Position numbers and translations under genes: made by a program. The notes below the pieces were generated by a model. That model worked only from the letters and a program-made list of their open reading frames with translations, did not search any database and was not told the DNA's origin. This document shows positions 23,419 to 32,483 of a stretch of 64,000 nucleotides of DNA, in pieces (position 1 is the first letter of the stretch; each line of letters opens with the position of its first letter). The DNA comes from JBMNGG01 sp050949705 (GTDB lineage: Bacteria; Bacillota; Thermosediminibacteria; Thermosediminibacterales; Tepidanaerobacteraceae). The DNA is taken from the NCBI GenBank assembly GCA_050949705.1, contig JBMNGG010000016.1, positions 1-64,000 on the forward strand. Direction: 5' to 3'.

Positions 23419-24057
23419 TTAGCAGTTTTTATGAATGAATAATATATTCTCTTTATTGCTAACAAATTTAATAGTTTTTATGGGGCTTCGTGCCTTTATT
23501 TTTTTGCCACATTTTAGACAAAAATATCCTTTAAATACCATTGTTCCATAGTCTATTTGCATAGGAAGGTTGCCATATTTTTCCCAGCTTTTCCATCCTG
23601 TTTTGCATAGTTTTTTTCTTTGGTCATAATCTGCATATACCCATTTAAGCAGCTTATGAAAATGAAAGGGATATCTAGTATATGATATATAGCTTTGGGG
23701 CAATCCTAGCGATACAGAGTAGTCAGCAAAAGATTTTTCGACTTTTTCTTGTAATATACCTTCTATCTTAGTGCTTTTCCAATTGAAATTATTAGTTGTA
23801 AGGTATTCACGGAGTACATCAAAGATATACCCCTGGCAAAGCTCTATGGGTTCATTCTTTGGTATAGAGAGCTCATCAAAAAAACGGGATACTATTTTAA
23901 CAACATGTGTTTGGTATTTTTTCTCTTTAAAGTTTTCTGGTGTATAACAATCCAAAGGAATAAAATCATATTTATACTTTTTATATTTAGTCCAATAAAG
24001 ACCTATACATGTACCGCCTACTAGGCTTCCGCTTCCGGCATCATCGATTTGTATCAT
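23419..24057 (-). CDS. Unknown protein with RNase H-like N-terminal motif and a Zn-ribbon-like end
   Basis: A 212-residue soluble protein. It opens with MIQIDDAGSGSLVGG, close in form to the GIDEAGRGP strand-loop that carries the first catalytic Asp in type 2 RNases H. The rest (TPENFKEKKYQTHVVKIV, EPIELCQGYIFDVLREYL) is mixed alpha/beta with many conserved-looking aromatic residues. The C-terminus has FCLKCGKKI and a final Cys, perhaps half of a metal site. I recognise no named family. An RNase H-like nuclease or a structural derivative is inference. It reads leftward, downstream of the tRNA-Pro unit and its terminator. Confidence 0.7.
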   Translation of the reverse strand: MIQIDDAGSGSLVGGTCIGLYWTKYKKYKYDFIPLDCYTPENFKEKKYQTHVVKIVSRFFDELSIPKNEPIELCQGYIFDVLREYLTTNNFNWKSTKIEGILQEKVEKSFADYSVSLGLPQSYISYTRYPFHFHKLLKWVYADYDQRKKLCKTGWKSWEKYGNLPMQIDYGTMVFKGYFCLKCGKKIKARSPIKTIKFVSNKENILFIHKNC

Positions 24058-24096
24058 TAAATCAACTCCTAGTGGCTAGTATGGCATATTTAGAAA

Positions 24097-24129
24097 TAAA
24101 AAAACCACTTTTGTTTTATCATAAAGTGG
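24097..24129 (-). terminator. Terminator of tRNA-Pro (minus strand)
   Basis: On the minus strand, ccacttt-type stem (24123-24129 with 24105-24111) followed by a run of T (24097-24104). Confidence 0.75.
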
Positions 24130-24172
24130 GTATAACGATTAATATCTAATTGTATATATAAAAACATATAAA

Positions 24173-24249
24173 TGGTCGGGGCGGCGGGATTTGAACCCAC
24201 GGCCTTTCGGACCCGAACCGAACGCGCTACCAAACTGCGCTACGCCCCG
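24173..24249 (-). tRNA. tRNA-Pro (anticodon CGG)
   Basis: A complete 77-base cloverleaf on the minus strand with encoded CCA (24173-24175). The acceptor CGGGGCG/CGCCCCG closes the molecule, the D arm contains AGCGCAGTTTGGTAGCGC, the T loop is GGTTCAAATCC, and the anticodon CGG (24213-24215 as ccg on the plus strand) reads CCG. Confidence 0.96.
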
Positions 24250-24257
24250 ACGGACCT

Positions 24258-24286
24258 ATTATACTATAAAAAGTTATTTATTTCAA
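24258..24286 (-). promoter_or_regulatory. Sigma-A promoter of tRNA-Pro
   Basis: On the minus strand, TTGAAA (24286-24281), a 17-base spacer and TATAAT (24263-24258), directly upstream of the tRNA. Confidence 0.75.
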
Positions 24287-24383
24287 ACCCTATTTTGCTT
24301 TTCTGTATACATGCCATTATATGGGACAATATAAATTATATGTAGAAAAAGCAGGAATAAAATCGAAAAAGGAGAAGATTACC

Positions 24384-25682
24384 ATGGTATATAAAAACGA
24401 GGAGGTTGAAGTTTTGGAAAGGGGATTTAAACAAAAAAACTTAAAAAACGGAGTTAATCTATATGTATATTCTACTCCAAAATTCAAAACAACAACATTT
24501 TGTCTATTCTTCCACCAAAATCTTAACAGGCATATAGCCACAAAAACAGCACTTCTTCCATTTGTCTTAAAGCGTGGTAATAAAAGTTTTCCAACTTCGA
24601 GAAAACTAAGTTTGTTTCTTGAGGACCTCTACGGTACCGACATGGGAGCAGATATTCTTAAACGTGGAGAAACACATATACTTCAGTTTTTTATGGAAAC
24701 AATTAATCATAAGTATATAAACGGAGAAAACGTTCTAAAAAAAGGCTTCAAGGTATTTAGAGATATGGTTGTGAATCCTTTAGTTGAAAATGAAGGTTTT
24801 AAACAGGATTATGTAAGACAAGAGAAAGATAATTTAAAGAGAAATATAGAATCATTATATAATGACAAATTCAATTATGTTGTTGAACGATGTTTTCAGG
24901 AAATGTGTAAAGACGAAGCATTTAGCATATATAGATATGGCAATGTTGAAGACTTGGATATTATAGATAATAAAAGCTTATATGATTATTACCTAGATTG
25001 TCTTGCCCATTGCCCCATAGATTTGTTTGTATTGGGAGATGTTGATGAAGAAGAAATACAGCAGTTAACTGAAGAAATGTTTTCATTTGAAAGAAAAGAT
25101 ATTAATAAAGTAGAAACAGACTTTGTATCAAAAACTATCGAAAAACCAAATTATGTAGAAGAAAAACAAAACATTAATCAAGGGAAACTAGCTATGGGTT
25201 TTAGAACAAATACCAGATATAGTGATGAAGATTATTATGCTCTTATGGTCTATAACGGAATTCTGGGAGGAGGTACTCATTCAAAGCTTTTCCAAAATGT
25301 TAGGGAAAAAGCTAGTCTAGCTTATTATGCATTTTCAAGAATTGAAAAAACCAAAGGTTTAATGTTGATAAGCTCAGGAATCGACTTTGATGATAAAAAT
25401 AAGGCTATTGATATTATAAAACAGCAGCTGGAAGAATTAAAAAATGGGAAGATATCCGATTATGAATTTGACAGTACTATTAAGAGTCTAACAAACAGCT
25501 ACAAAGAAGCTGCTGATAATCCATCCATGATTATCAGCCTGTACCTTGATGGTATTATCAATGGTGTTCAAAGGTCAGCTGAAGAAATTATTGATAAGCT
25601 ACATGAGGTCACAAAGGATGATGTAAGGGAGATAGCTCAAAAAGTGAGTTTAGATACCATATTCTTTTTAAATAAAAAGTAG
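24384..25682 (+). CDS. M16-family peptidase-like protein, YmfF type (no zinc motif)
   Basis: A 432-residue protein of the insulinase-like M16 fold. It lacks the inverted zinc motif HxxEH in its N-terminal half, as is usual for the non-catalytic member of such pairs, while GGGTHSKLFQNVREKASLAY is the typical C-terminal M16 motif. In Bacillus the YmfF/YmfH pair is linked to 5-aminopentanol modification of elongation factor P; the role here is inferred by synteny. GGAGAAG precedes ATG 24384, and an earlier in-frame start is not supported. The next gene starts 17 bases later. Confidence 0.85.
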   Translation: MVYKNEEVEVLERGFKQKNLKNGVNLYVYSTPKFKTTTFCLFFHQNLNRHIATKTALLPFVLKRGNKSFPTSRKLSLFLEDLYGTDMGADILKRGETHILQFFMETINHKYINGENVLKKGFKVFRDMVVNPLVENEGFKQDYVRQEKDNLKRNIESLYNDKFNYVVERCFQEMCKDEAFSIYRYGNVEDLDIIDNKSLYDYYLDCLAHCPIDLFVLGDVDEEEIQQLTEEMFSFERKDINKVETDFVSKTIEKPNYVEEKQNINQGKLAMGFRTNTRYSDEDYYALMVYNGILGGGTHSKLFQNVREKASLAYYAFSRIEKTKGLMLISSGIDFDDKNKAIDIIKQQLEELKNGKISDYEFDSTIKSLTNSYKEAADNPSMIISLYLDGIINGVQRSAEEIIDKLHEVTKDDVREIAQKVSLDTIFFLNKK

Positions 25683-25699
25683 GCTGAAAGGTGGTTAAT

Positions 25700-26971
25700 A
25701 TGGATAGTTTTCTAGGAGAAGGAATTTTTAGCAGGAGCTTACAAAGCGGCTTAAAAGTATATGTCATCCCTAAAAAGGATTATAATAAGATATTTGCCAT
25801 GTATTCCACTAAATATGGATCAATAGACAGTGATTTTATTGTGCCTGATTCAGGAGAGCGACTAAAAGTCCCTGAAGGAATAGCTCATTTCTTAGAACAT
25901 AAAATGTTTGAGATGGAGTATGGAAATGTCTTTGATAAGTTTGCTGAACTGGGAGCATCTTCAAATGCCTTTACAAATTATACAAATACGACATATTTGT
26001 TTTCCGCTACTTCGAATTTTAAGGAAAACCTTGAGTTACTATTGGAATACGTTGAAACTCCATATTTTACAGAACCTAGTGTTGAAAAAGAAAAGGGCAT
26101 TATTGCTCAAGAGCTTAGAATGTATGAAGATGAGCCCCAATGGCAGGTTTTGTTAAACCTATTAAAATGTCTTTATCACAAACACCCTGTACGTATAGAC
26201 ATAGGTGGAACAGTGGAGTCAATCCAAGAAATAAATATAGATATACTTCATAAATGCTACAATACTTTTTACCATCCCAGCAACATGATTTTTTTTGTGA
26301 TTGGTTGTGTTGAACCTGATGATGTCTTTGAACTGGTAGAAAAAAACCAGAGCAAAAAGAATATAAAGTCACAGGAGGCAATAAAAAGGATTTATCCGGA
26401 AGAACCTGTTACTATCAATAAATCAACTCATACAGCACATCTTGATGTTGTTGAGCCAATGTTTTTACTAGGTTTTAAAGATACAGATGTAGGATATGAT
26501 GGGAAAGAGCTTTTGAAGAAAGAAATAACTACAGGTATTTTGTTAGAAATTATTTTGGGAACAAGTTCAAAACTTTATGAGAGATTATATGAAGAAGGCT
26601 TGATAGACGAAAGGTTTAGTTTTAGCTATGAAGGCCAAAAAGACTATGGTTTTTGTGCTATAGGTAGTGAAACCAAAGACCCGGAAAAACTCTATGAAGA
26701 GCTTAAGAAGAGTATTTCTGAAAGTGTGAAAAAGGGAATAGACATAAAAGATTTTGAAAGAGTAAAGAAAAAATATATAGGTGAATTTATCAGAGGATTT
26801 AATTCCCTTGAGTTTATTGCAACTACATTTGTCTCCTACCATCATAAAAATATCAATATTTTTGATTATCTAGATGTATTAAGAGAAACAACTTTAGAAG
26901 ATACTATTAAACGTTTAAATAGCATTTTTGATTTTTCAAAGCATGCTACTTCTATAGTAATGCCAAAATAG
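25700..26971 (+). CDS. M16-family metallopeptidase, YmfH type
   Basis: A 423-residue zinc peptidase. The inverted zinc motif is HFLEH (about residue 63) in GIAHFLEHKMFE, with the distal Glu in EKGIIAQELRMYEDEP. The C-terminal half has GTSSKLYERLYEEGLID. It would form a clamshell with the YmfF-type protein encoded just upstream. AAAGGTGG is spaced for ATG 25700. A terminator follows, so the pair forms one operon ending before the dcw cluster. Confidence 0.9.
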   Translation: MDSFLGEGIFSRSLQSGLKVYVIPKKDYNKIFAMYSTKYGSIDSDFIVPDSGERLKVPEGIAHFLEHKMFEMEYGNVFDKFAELGASSNAFTNYTNTTYLFSATSNFKENLELLLEYVETPYFTEPSVEKEKGIIAQELRMYEDEPQWQVLLNLLKCLYHKHPVRIDIGGTVESIQEINIDILHKCYNTFYHPSNMIFFVIGCVEPDDVFELVEKNQSKKNIKSQEAIKRIYPEEPVTINKSTHTAHLDVVEPMFLLGFKDTDVGYDGKELLKKEITTGILLEIILGTSSKLYERLYEEGLIDERFSFSYEGQKDYGFCAIGSETKDPEKLYEELKKSISESVKKGIDIKDFERVKKKYIGEFIRGFNSLEFIATTFVSYHHKNINIFDYLDVLRETTLEDTIKRLNSIFDFSKHATSIVMPK

Positions 26972-26985
26972 CAAAATATTTATTG

Positions 26986-27012
26986 AGATGGAATTTATTC
27001 CATCTTTTTTTT
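26986..27012 (+). terminator. Terminator between the M16 pair and the dcw cluster
   Basis: Stem agatggaa (26986-26993) with ttccatct (26998-27005), 4-base loop, long T tract. Confidence 0.88.
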
Positions 27013-27063
27013 TACTTTTTTTTAACTTAAAAGAAGGAATTTATAAACATTCATAGAATAGAT

Positions 27064-27111
27064 AAAGTGGGGGAAAGTGGAGTGAAGTGGTGATATATTT
27101 ATCCCAAGTGG
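27064..27111 (+). promoter_or_regulatory. MraZ operator boxes (AAAGTGG-type repeats)
   Basis: Four direct repeats: aaagtgg at 27064, aaagtgg at 27074, gaagtgg at 27084 and caagtgg at 27105. The first three are exactly 10 bases apart, one helical turn. MraZ binds such GTG-containing repeats before its own gene and controls the dcw operon (known for E. coli and Mycoplasma). Confidence 0.75.
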
Positions 27112-27121
27112 AGTGAATGAT

Positions 27122-27550
27122 ATGTTTATGGGACAGTTCCAACATTCCCTTGATAAAAAGGGAAGAATGATTATACCATCTAAATTTCGTGAAATACTTG
27201 GTGGAAGTTTTGTTTTAACCAAGGGTTTAGATGGGTGTTTATTTGTGTATCCTAAAGAAGAGTGGGCAGTGTTGGAACAAAAGTTAAAAGCACTTCCTTT
27301 TACCCAAAAAGACGCTCGGGCATTTATAAGATTCTTTTTTGCTGGCGCTGTTGAAGTAGAAATGGACAAACAGGGAAGAATACTAATTCCACCACAACTA
27401 AGAGAACACGCTCATATTGACAAAGATGTTGTAGTAATCGGAGTTTCAAATAGAGTAGAAATCTGGAGTCAGGAGCAATGGGAATCTTATAGTAATGATG
27501 CTGCAGTTTCTTATGAGGATATAGCGGAAAAATTGGATTTAGGCATATAG
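27122..27550 (+). CDS. mraZ: Transcriptional regulator MraZ
   Basis: A 142-residue protein with two AbrB-like swapped-hairpin domains: GQFQHSLDKKGRMIIPSKFR and VEMDKQGRILIPPQLREHA. It forms a ring-shaped DNA-binding oligomer that regulates the dcw cluster. ATG 27122 gives the family N-terminus MFMGQFQ; nine extra in-frame bases upstream are excluded. The operator repeats end 10 bases before it. First gene of the cluster, 23 bases before rsmH. Confidence 0.96.
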   Translation: MFMGQFQHSLDKKGRMIIPSKFREILGGSFVLTKGLDGCLFVYPKEEWAVLEQKLKALPFTQKDARAFIRFFFAGAVEVEMDKQGRILIPPQLREHAHIDKDVVVIGVSNRVEIWSQEQWESYSNDAAVSYEDIAEKLDLGI

Positions 27551-27573
27551 GATGACACTTAGGAGTTGAACCA

Positions 27574-28536
27574 ATGGATTACCATCATGAACCGATACTT
27601 TTATCCAAAGTAATTGAAATGTTAGACCCGAAACCCGGAGGAGTTTATGTTGATGCAACACTTGGAGGAGGAGGACATTTCCGGGAGCTATTAAAAAAGT
27701 CTGAGTATAAAGGAACTTTCATTGGAATAGATCAAGATAAAACTGCAATTTTAAATGCTAAGAAAAATTTTGCCGAATATCCGGGTGACATACGTTTTGT
27801 CCATGACAGTTTTAAGAATTTAAAACAGATTATGAAAGAAAATAACTTAGATAGTATAGATGGAATATTATTCGACCTTGGTGTGTCTTCTCATCAATTA
27901 GATCATGGTTCAAGAGGCTTTTCGTATATGCAAGATGCACCTCTAGATATGAGAATGGATCAAAGAAAGGCTTTAAATGCAAAAGATGTGGTTAATTATT
28001 TTTCTAAAGAGGAATTAAAGAAAATTATTCGGGAATATGGAGAGGAATCTTGGGCAGGTCGTATTGCTGAGTTTATATGTGAAGCTCGCCAGAGGCAAGA
28101 GATTAAAACAACCGGTGATTTGGTTCAGATTATAAAAAATGCAATTCCGGCCAGAGCAAGGCGAAGCGGCGGGCATCCAGCGCGAAAAACCTTTCAGGCA
28201 CTACGAATTTTTGTAAATGATGAGCTTAACATTTTATCTTCTACCATTAATGACGCTGTAGAGCTGCTTAACCCTGGAGGGAGAATCTGTGTTTTAACTT
28301 TTCATTCATTAGAAGATAGAATAATAAAAGGTGTTTTTAAACTTCTAGCTACAGACTGTATATGTCCAAAAGAGTCTATTATCTGTGTGTGCGAGCATGA
28401 AAAAGTTATCAAAATATTAACTTCTAAGCCCATATATCCTACAAAAGAAGAGATAAAGAACAATCCCCGTTCTCGTAGTGCAAAACTAAGGGTTGCACAA
28501 AGACTTCCAGTTCTAAAATCGACAAGGGGTGAATAA
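27574..28536 (+). CDS. rsmH: 16S rRNA (cytosine(1402)-N4)-methyltransferase
   Basis: A 320-residue SAM-dependent methyltransferase that modifies C1402 in the ribosomal P site. It has HHEPILLSKVIEML at the start, the SAM loop DATLGGGGHFRELL, FDLGVSSHQLDH, RGFSYMQDAPLDMRMD and LTFHSLEDRIIK, all hallmark RsmH motifs. Length is normal. GTTGAAC-type spacing precedes the ATG. Its end overlaps the FtsL-like gene by 8 bases. Confidence 0.97.
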   Translation: MDYHHEPILLSKVIEMLDPKPGGVYVDATLGGGGHFRELLKKSEYKGTFIGIDQDKTAILNAKKNFAEYPGDIRFVHDSFKNLKQIMKENNLDSIDGILFDLGVSSHQLDHGSRGFSYMQDAPLDMRMDQRKALNAKDVVNYFSKEELKKIIREYGEESWAGRIAEFICEARQRQEIKTTGDLVQIIKNAIPARARRSGGHPARKTFQALRIFVNDELNILSSTINDAVELLNPGGRICVLTFHSLEDRIIKGVFKLLATDCICPKESIICVCEHEKVIKILTSKPIYPTKEEIKNNPRSRSAKLRVAQRLPVLKSTRGE

Positions 28537-28912
28537 AGTGGTAGTAGCTGAAAAAGATTTACAAAGACAATACTATTATAGAGAACAACAAGAAATATAT
28601 CGCCGCAGTAAAACAAAACAACAAACCAAGCCAAAACAACGATCTACCTATAAAATCGTAAACATAGTGAGACTTGTAATAATTGCCCTTTTGGCTTTTC
28701 TGCTATTATCCAGATATGCTTTTTTAAGTGAAAGTCAGTATAGGCTTAACAACTTACAATCTGAAATTCAAAATATAGAGTTTCAAAATGAGCGCCTCAG
28801 AGTAGAAATAGCCAAATTAAAATCTGTAGCTCGAATTGAAGACATAGCTAAAAATAAATTAAATATGAAAGAACCGGGAAATCAACAAATCATTTTTTAC
28901 AATACGGATTAG
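28529..28912 (+). CDS. ftsL: FtsL-like cell division protein
   Basis: A 127-residue bitopic protein with a charged cytoplasmic N-terminus (Lys/Arg/Gln-rich, residues 1-45), one membrane segment (IVRLVIIALLAFLLLSRY, about 48-66) and an extracellular coiled coil (LNNLQSEIQNIEFQNERLR). Position between rsmH and the PBP and this topology identify it as FtsL, which joins FtsQ and DivIC in the divisome. FtsL diverges in sequence, so the call rests on topology and place. The GTG at 28529 or the next GTG at 28538 could be the start. Confidence 0.8.
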   Translation: MNKVVVAEKDLQRQYYYREQQEIYRRSKTKQQTKPKQRSTYKIVNIVRLVIIALLAFLLLSRYAFLSESQYRLNNLQSEIQNIEFQNERLRVEIAKLKSVARIEDIAKNKLNMKEPGNQQIIFYNTD

Positions 28913-28928
28913 ATGGTGGGAGATAAAA

Positions 28929-31004
28929 ATGACGGTTCCTCAAACTGTGATTAAAAGGAGATTGGCTTTACTCCTTTTATTTTCATTAGTTTTAAGCTTT
29001 GTGCTGCTAGGGCGTGTTTTCTGGATTCAGTTTGTTCGAGGTGAAGAACTTAAACAACGAGCTTTGTCTCAATGGACAAGTGATATACCGATTGAACCCA
29101 AAAGGGGCACAATCTATGATAGAAATCTTAACCCTCTTTCTATTAGTGCAACTGTAGATACTGTAGTTGCGAGTATTCCAGATATTAAGGATATAGAAAC
29201 AACAGCGACTTTGCTGGCAACTGCTTTAGATATAAAAAAAGAAGAAATAGTAGAGACTTTAGAGGACGCTAAAGCCAAAAATAAAGCTGCTATATACATA
29301 AAGCGCAAAATTACAGAAGAAGAATCGGAAGCGGTTCGTAATCTTGATTTAAACGGTATATACTTCACAAAGGAAAATAAAAGATTTTATCCTGAAAGAA
29401 ACCTTTGCTCACATGTACTGGGTTTTACTGGAATAGACAGTCAGGGTCTTGATGGGGTAGAATTAATTTATGAAAAATATCTTAAAGGCACCCCTGGTCG
29501 GATTGTATCTGAAACAGATGCATTGAGCAGGAGGCTGCCCTATGGTGTTGATAAATATATACCGCCGGAAGATGGTTTGAATTTAGTCCTTACTATTGAT
29601 AAAATTATACAATATATTGCTGAGCGGGAATTAGAAAAAGCCTTAATAGAACATAATGCTAAAAGAGGCACTGTTATAGTTATGGATACAAAAACAGGGG
29701 AGATTTTAGCATTAGCAAATAAACCCGACTATGATCCAAACAACTATGCGGATTTTCCTCAACAGCTCTGGCGAAATGTAGCTGTTTCCGATGTTTATGA
29801 GCCCGGTTCCACTTTTAAAGTTGTTACCGCTTCAGCTGCATTAGAGGAAGGGGTTACTTATCCAGAGGATACATATTTTGACCCGGGGTATGTTATTGTT
29901 TCGGGAGTGAGAATAGGTTGTTGGTATCATGGTGGTCATGGCAGCCAAACATTTATTCAAATAATGGAAAATTCATGCAACCCTGGTTTTGTTGATGTAG
30001 GAATGAAACTGGGGAAAGAAAATTTCTTAAAATACATAAAGGGTTTCGGATTTGGTGAGACTACGGGGATAGATTTGCCAGGGGAGGCAAAGGGTATACT
30101 CGATCCATCAATTATCGGTCCTGTAGAATTAGCTACTATATCTTTTGGGCAGGGGATTTCAGTTACCCCCATACAGCTTATTACAGCACTTTCAACTATA
30201 GCAAATGATGGTAAGCTGGTTGAACCACATGTGGGAAAGGCTATTATTAATAAAGATGGTGAAATAATTCATGAGTTTTCACCAGGGCCTTTACGTCAAG
30301 TTATATCTATTGAAACTGCACAAGAAATGCAGAAAATCTTGGAAAGTGTTGTAACTAATGGCACAGGGGGCAGAGGCCAAATAGAAGGGTATAGAGTGGC
30401 AGGGAAAACAGGAACAGCTGAAAAATACGTTCCAGGTAAGTATGTTGTCTCTTATTTAGGATTTGCACCAGTAGATGATCCAAAGCTTGCCGTATTAGTT
30501 ATTATAGATGAACCAAGTGGCGGTCTTATTTATGGTGGAACTATTGCAGGACCGGTTTTTCAAAAAATAATGGCTGATTCCCTTAACCATTTAGGCATAC
30601 AACCCAAAATACCAATAGTTGAAGATAGCGATATAGTTAGGGTGCCGGATTTACGTAATCTCTATATAGAAGATGCAAAAAAAATATCATCTCAAAACGG
30701 TTTACTAACACGAGTTGAAGGTGAGGGCTATGTGGTAATGGAACAGGTTCCGTTACCGGGCACAGAGGTTAAAAAGAATTCAACAGTGATCCTTAAAGTT
30801 GCAGATTCCCGTACTAATAAAGATCCAGTTACAATTCCGGATTTACATGGCAGGACAATTAAAGAAACTACAGATATAATCAATGCTATTGGTTTAAATA
30901 TTAAAATAGTGGGTAGCGGTTATGCCGTAAAGCAAAATCCTCCACCTGATGTAGAAGCAGCTCTAGGTACAACAGTAATAGTGGAGTTTTCCCAAAATCC
31001 ATGA
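28929..31004 (+). CDS. Class B penicillin-binding protein with two PASTA domains (FtsI/SpoVD type)
   Basis: A 691-residue transpeptidase that cross-links septal or cortex peptidoglycan. One N-terminal membrane segment (about 12-35) is followed by the PBP dimerisation domain (RGTIYDRNLNPL). Catalytic motifs are STFK (about 294-297), SCN in MENSCNPGF and KTGT (about 493-496). Two C-terminal PASTA domains (VPDLRNLYIEDAKK and IPDLHGRTIKETT) bind peptidoglycan. In Clostridia this dcw gene is often labelled spoVD; with two PASTA domains it also matches PbpB, so division versus spore use is left open. Confidence 0.92.
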   Translation: MTVPQTVIKRRLALLLLFSLVLSFVLLGRVFWIQFVRGEELKQRALSQWTSDIPIEPKRGTIYDRNLNPLSISATVDTVVASIPDIKDIETTATLLATALDIKKEEIVETLEDAKAKNKAAIYIKRKITEEESEAVRNLDLNGIYFTKENKRFYPERNLCSHVLGFTGIDSQGLDGVELIYEKYLKGTPGRIVSETDALSRRLPYGVDKYIPPEDGLNLVLTIDKIIQYIAERELEKALIEHNAKRGTVIVMDTKTGEILALANKPDYDPNNYADFPQQLWRNVAVSDVYEPGSTFKVVTASAALEEGVTYPEDTYFDPGYVIVSGVRIGCWYHGGHGSQTFIQIMENSCNPGFVDVGMKLGKENFLKYIKGFGFGETTGIDLPGEAKGILDPSIIGPVELATISFGQGISVTPIQLITALSTIANDGKLVEPHVGKAIINKDGEIIHEFSPGPLRQVISIETAQEMQKILESVVTNGTGGRGQIEGYRVAGKTGTAEKYVPGKYVVSYLGFAPVDDPKLAVLVIIDEPSGGLIYGGTIAGPVFQKIMADSLNHLGIQPKIPIVEDSDIVRVPDLRNLYIEDAKKISSQNGLLTRVEGEGYVVMEQVPLPGTEVKKNSTVILKVADSRTNKDPVTIPDLHGRTIKETTDIINAIGLNIKIVGSGYAVKQNPPPDVEAALGTTVIVEFSQNP

Positions 31005-31031
31005 TGTAAATAAGTCAAAAGAGGGATATTT

Positions 31032-32483
31032 ATGAATGTAAAAGAACTAGCAAAAGTACTGCCAGATGTTTTATCTATATCTGGAGACACTGATGTTGAA
31101 ATAAATTCAGTTGCTTATGATTCAAGGAAAGTTAAAGATAACGGGATTTTTGTTGCAATTTCAGGCACAAATTTTGACGGACATGATTTTATACCTGAAG
31201 CTATCAAAGGCGGAGCTAAAGTAATAATAGGGGAAAAAGAAATGGATATCGGAAATATACTATATATTAGGGTGAAAGATGCTCGAAAAGCTTTAGCCAG
31301 AACTTCTGCCTGGTTTTATGGATATCCCGGTGACAAGTTGAAAATAATTGGTGTAACAGGTACCAGCGGAAAAACTACTATTACTTACCTGATAAGTGAA
31401 ATGTTAAAAGAAGTCGGTTGCCGTTTCGGTGTGATTGGCACGATAGGGAATGTAATAAATGGCAGGAAGCTGCCAGCATCTCTTACTACGCCGGAATCTT
31501 TGGAGTTAAACCGGCTTTTTGCTGAAATGTTAGAACACAATACAGAATATGCAGTAATGGAAGTGTCTTCACATTCATTAAAATTAAACAGAGTAACAGA
31601 TTTAAGTTTTAAGGTAGGAATTTTCACTAATTTAACTCAGGATCATTTAGATTTTCATAAAGACTTTGATGATTATTTTTTGTCAAAGAAGAAGCTTTTC
31701 CAGCAATCTGAAAAAGCTGTTATAAATATTGATGACAAAAGCGGTGCGAAGTTACTGGGTATGATCGATATTCCAGTATTGACCTATGGGGTTAAAGGAG
31801 ATGCTGACGTTAAAGCTAAAAATATAGAAATTACAGCTGAAGGAGCTTTTTACGAACTTGTTTTTAATGGGGGAACGTATCCTGTATATTTTGGCACTCC
31901 CGGATTGTTTAGTGTCTACAACTCCCTTGCAGCAATTACTACTGGTATAGCCATGGGTTTTCCTTTAAACAGTTTAATAAGAGCTGTTGGTAATGTTAAG
32001 GGTATACCGGGTAGATTTGAGCTTATAAAAAATAATCAAGATATATATGTTATTATAGATTATGCTCATAAGCCTGATGGATTAAAAAATGTTTTACTAA
32101 CTATCAAGGAGTTTTGTAGTGGAAAAATCATTACTGTTTTTGGATGTGGTGGTGACCGGGATCGGGATAAAAGACCTATAATGGGGCAAATTTCTTCCCA
32201 GCTTTCAGATTATACTATAATAACATCTGATAACCCTAGAAGCGAAGACCCCGAAGTCATTATAAAGGAGATAGAAAAAGGGATTATTGGGAATGATTAT
32301 GAAAAAATCAGTGATCGTCGTAAAGCGATAAAGCGAGCTATTTCCATGGCAAATAAGGGGGATGTTGTATTAATAGCAGGTAAGGGCCATGAAGACTGCC
32401 AAGTACTTAGGGATAGGACTATTCATTTTGATGATAAGGAGATAGCTAAGGAGTATTTAAGAAAAATAGTGGAGGACCTTTGA
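31032..32483 (+). CDS. murE: UDP-N-acetylmuramoyl-tripeptide synthetase (mDAP-adding)
   Basis: A 483-residue Mur ligase that adds the third residue to the peptidoglycan stem. It has an N-terminal VAYDSRKVKDNGIFVAI domain, the ATP loop GVTGTSGKTTITYL and the C-terminal DNPRSEDPE. DNPR is the signature for meso-diaminopimelate over lysine, so the cell wall is inferred to be mDAP type. It ends immediately before murF (no gap). Confidence 0.96.
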   Translation: MNVKELAKVLPDVLSISGDTDVEINSVAYDSRKVKDNGIFVAISGTNFDGHDFIPEAIKGGAKVIIGEKEMDIGNILYIRVKDARKALARTSAWFYGYPGDKLKIIGVTGTSGKTTITYLISEMLKEVGCRFGVIGTIGNVINGRKLPASLTTPESLELNRLFAEMLEHNTEYAVMEVSSHSLKLNRVTDLSFKVGIFTNLTQDHLDFHKDFDDYFLSKKKLFQQSEKAVINIDDKSGAKLLGMIDIPVLTYGVKGDADVKAKNIEITAEGAFYELVFNGGTYPVYFGTPGLFSVYNSLAAITTGIAMGFPLNSLIRAVGNVKGIPGRFELIKNNQDIYVIIDYAHKPDGLKNVLLTIKEFCSGKIITVFGCGGDRDRDKRPIMGQISSQLSDYTIITSDNPRSEDPEVIIKEIEKGIIGNDYEKISDRRKAIKRAISMANKGDVVLIAGKGHEDCQVLRDRTIHFDDKEIAKEYLRKIVEDL

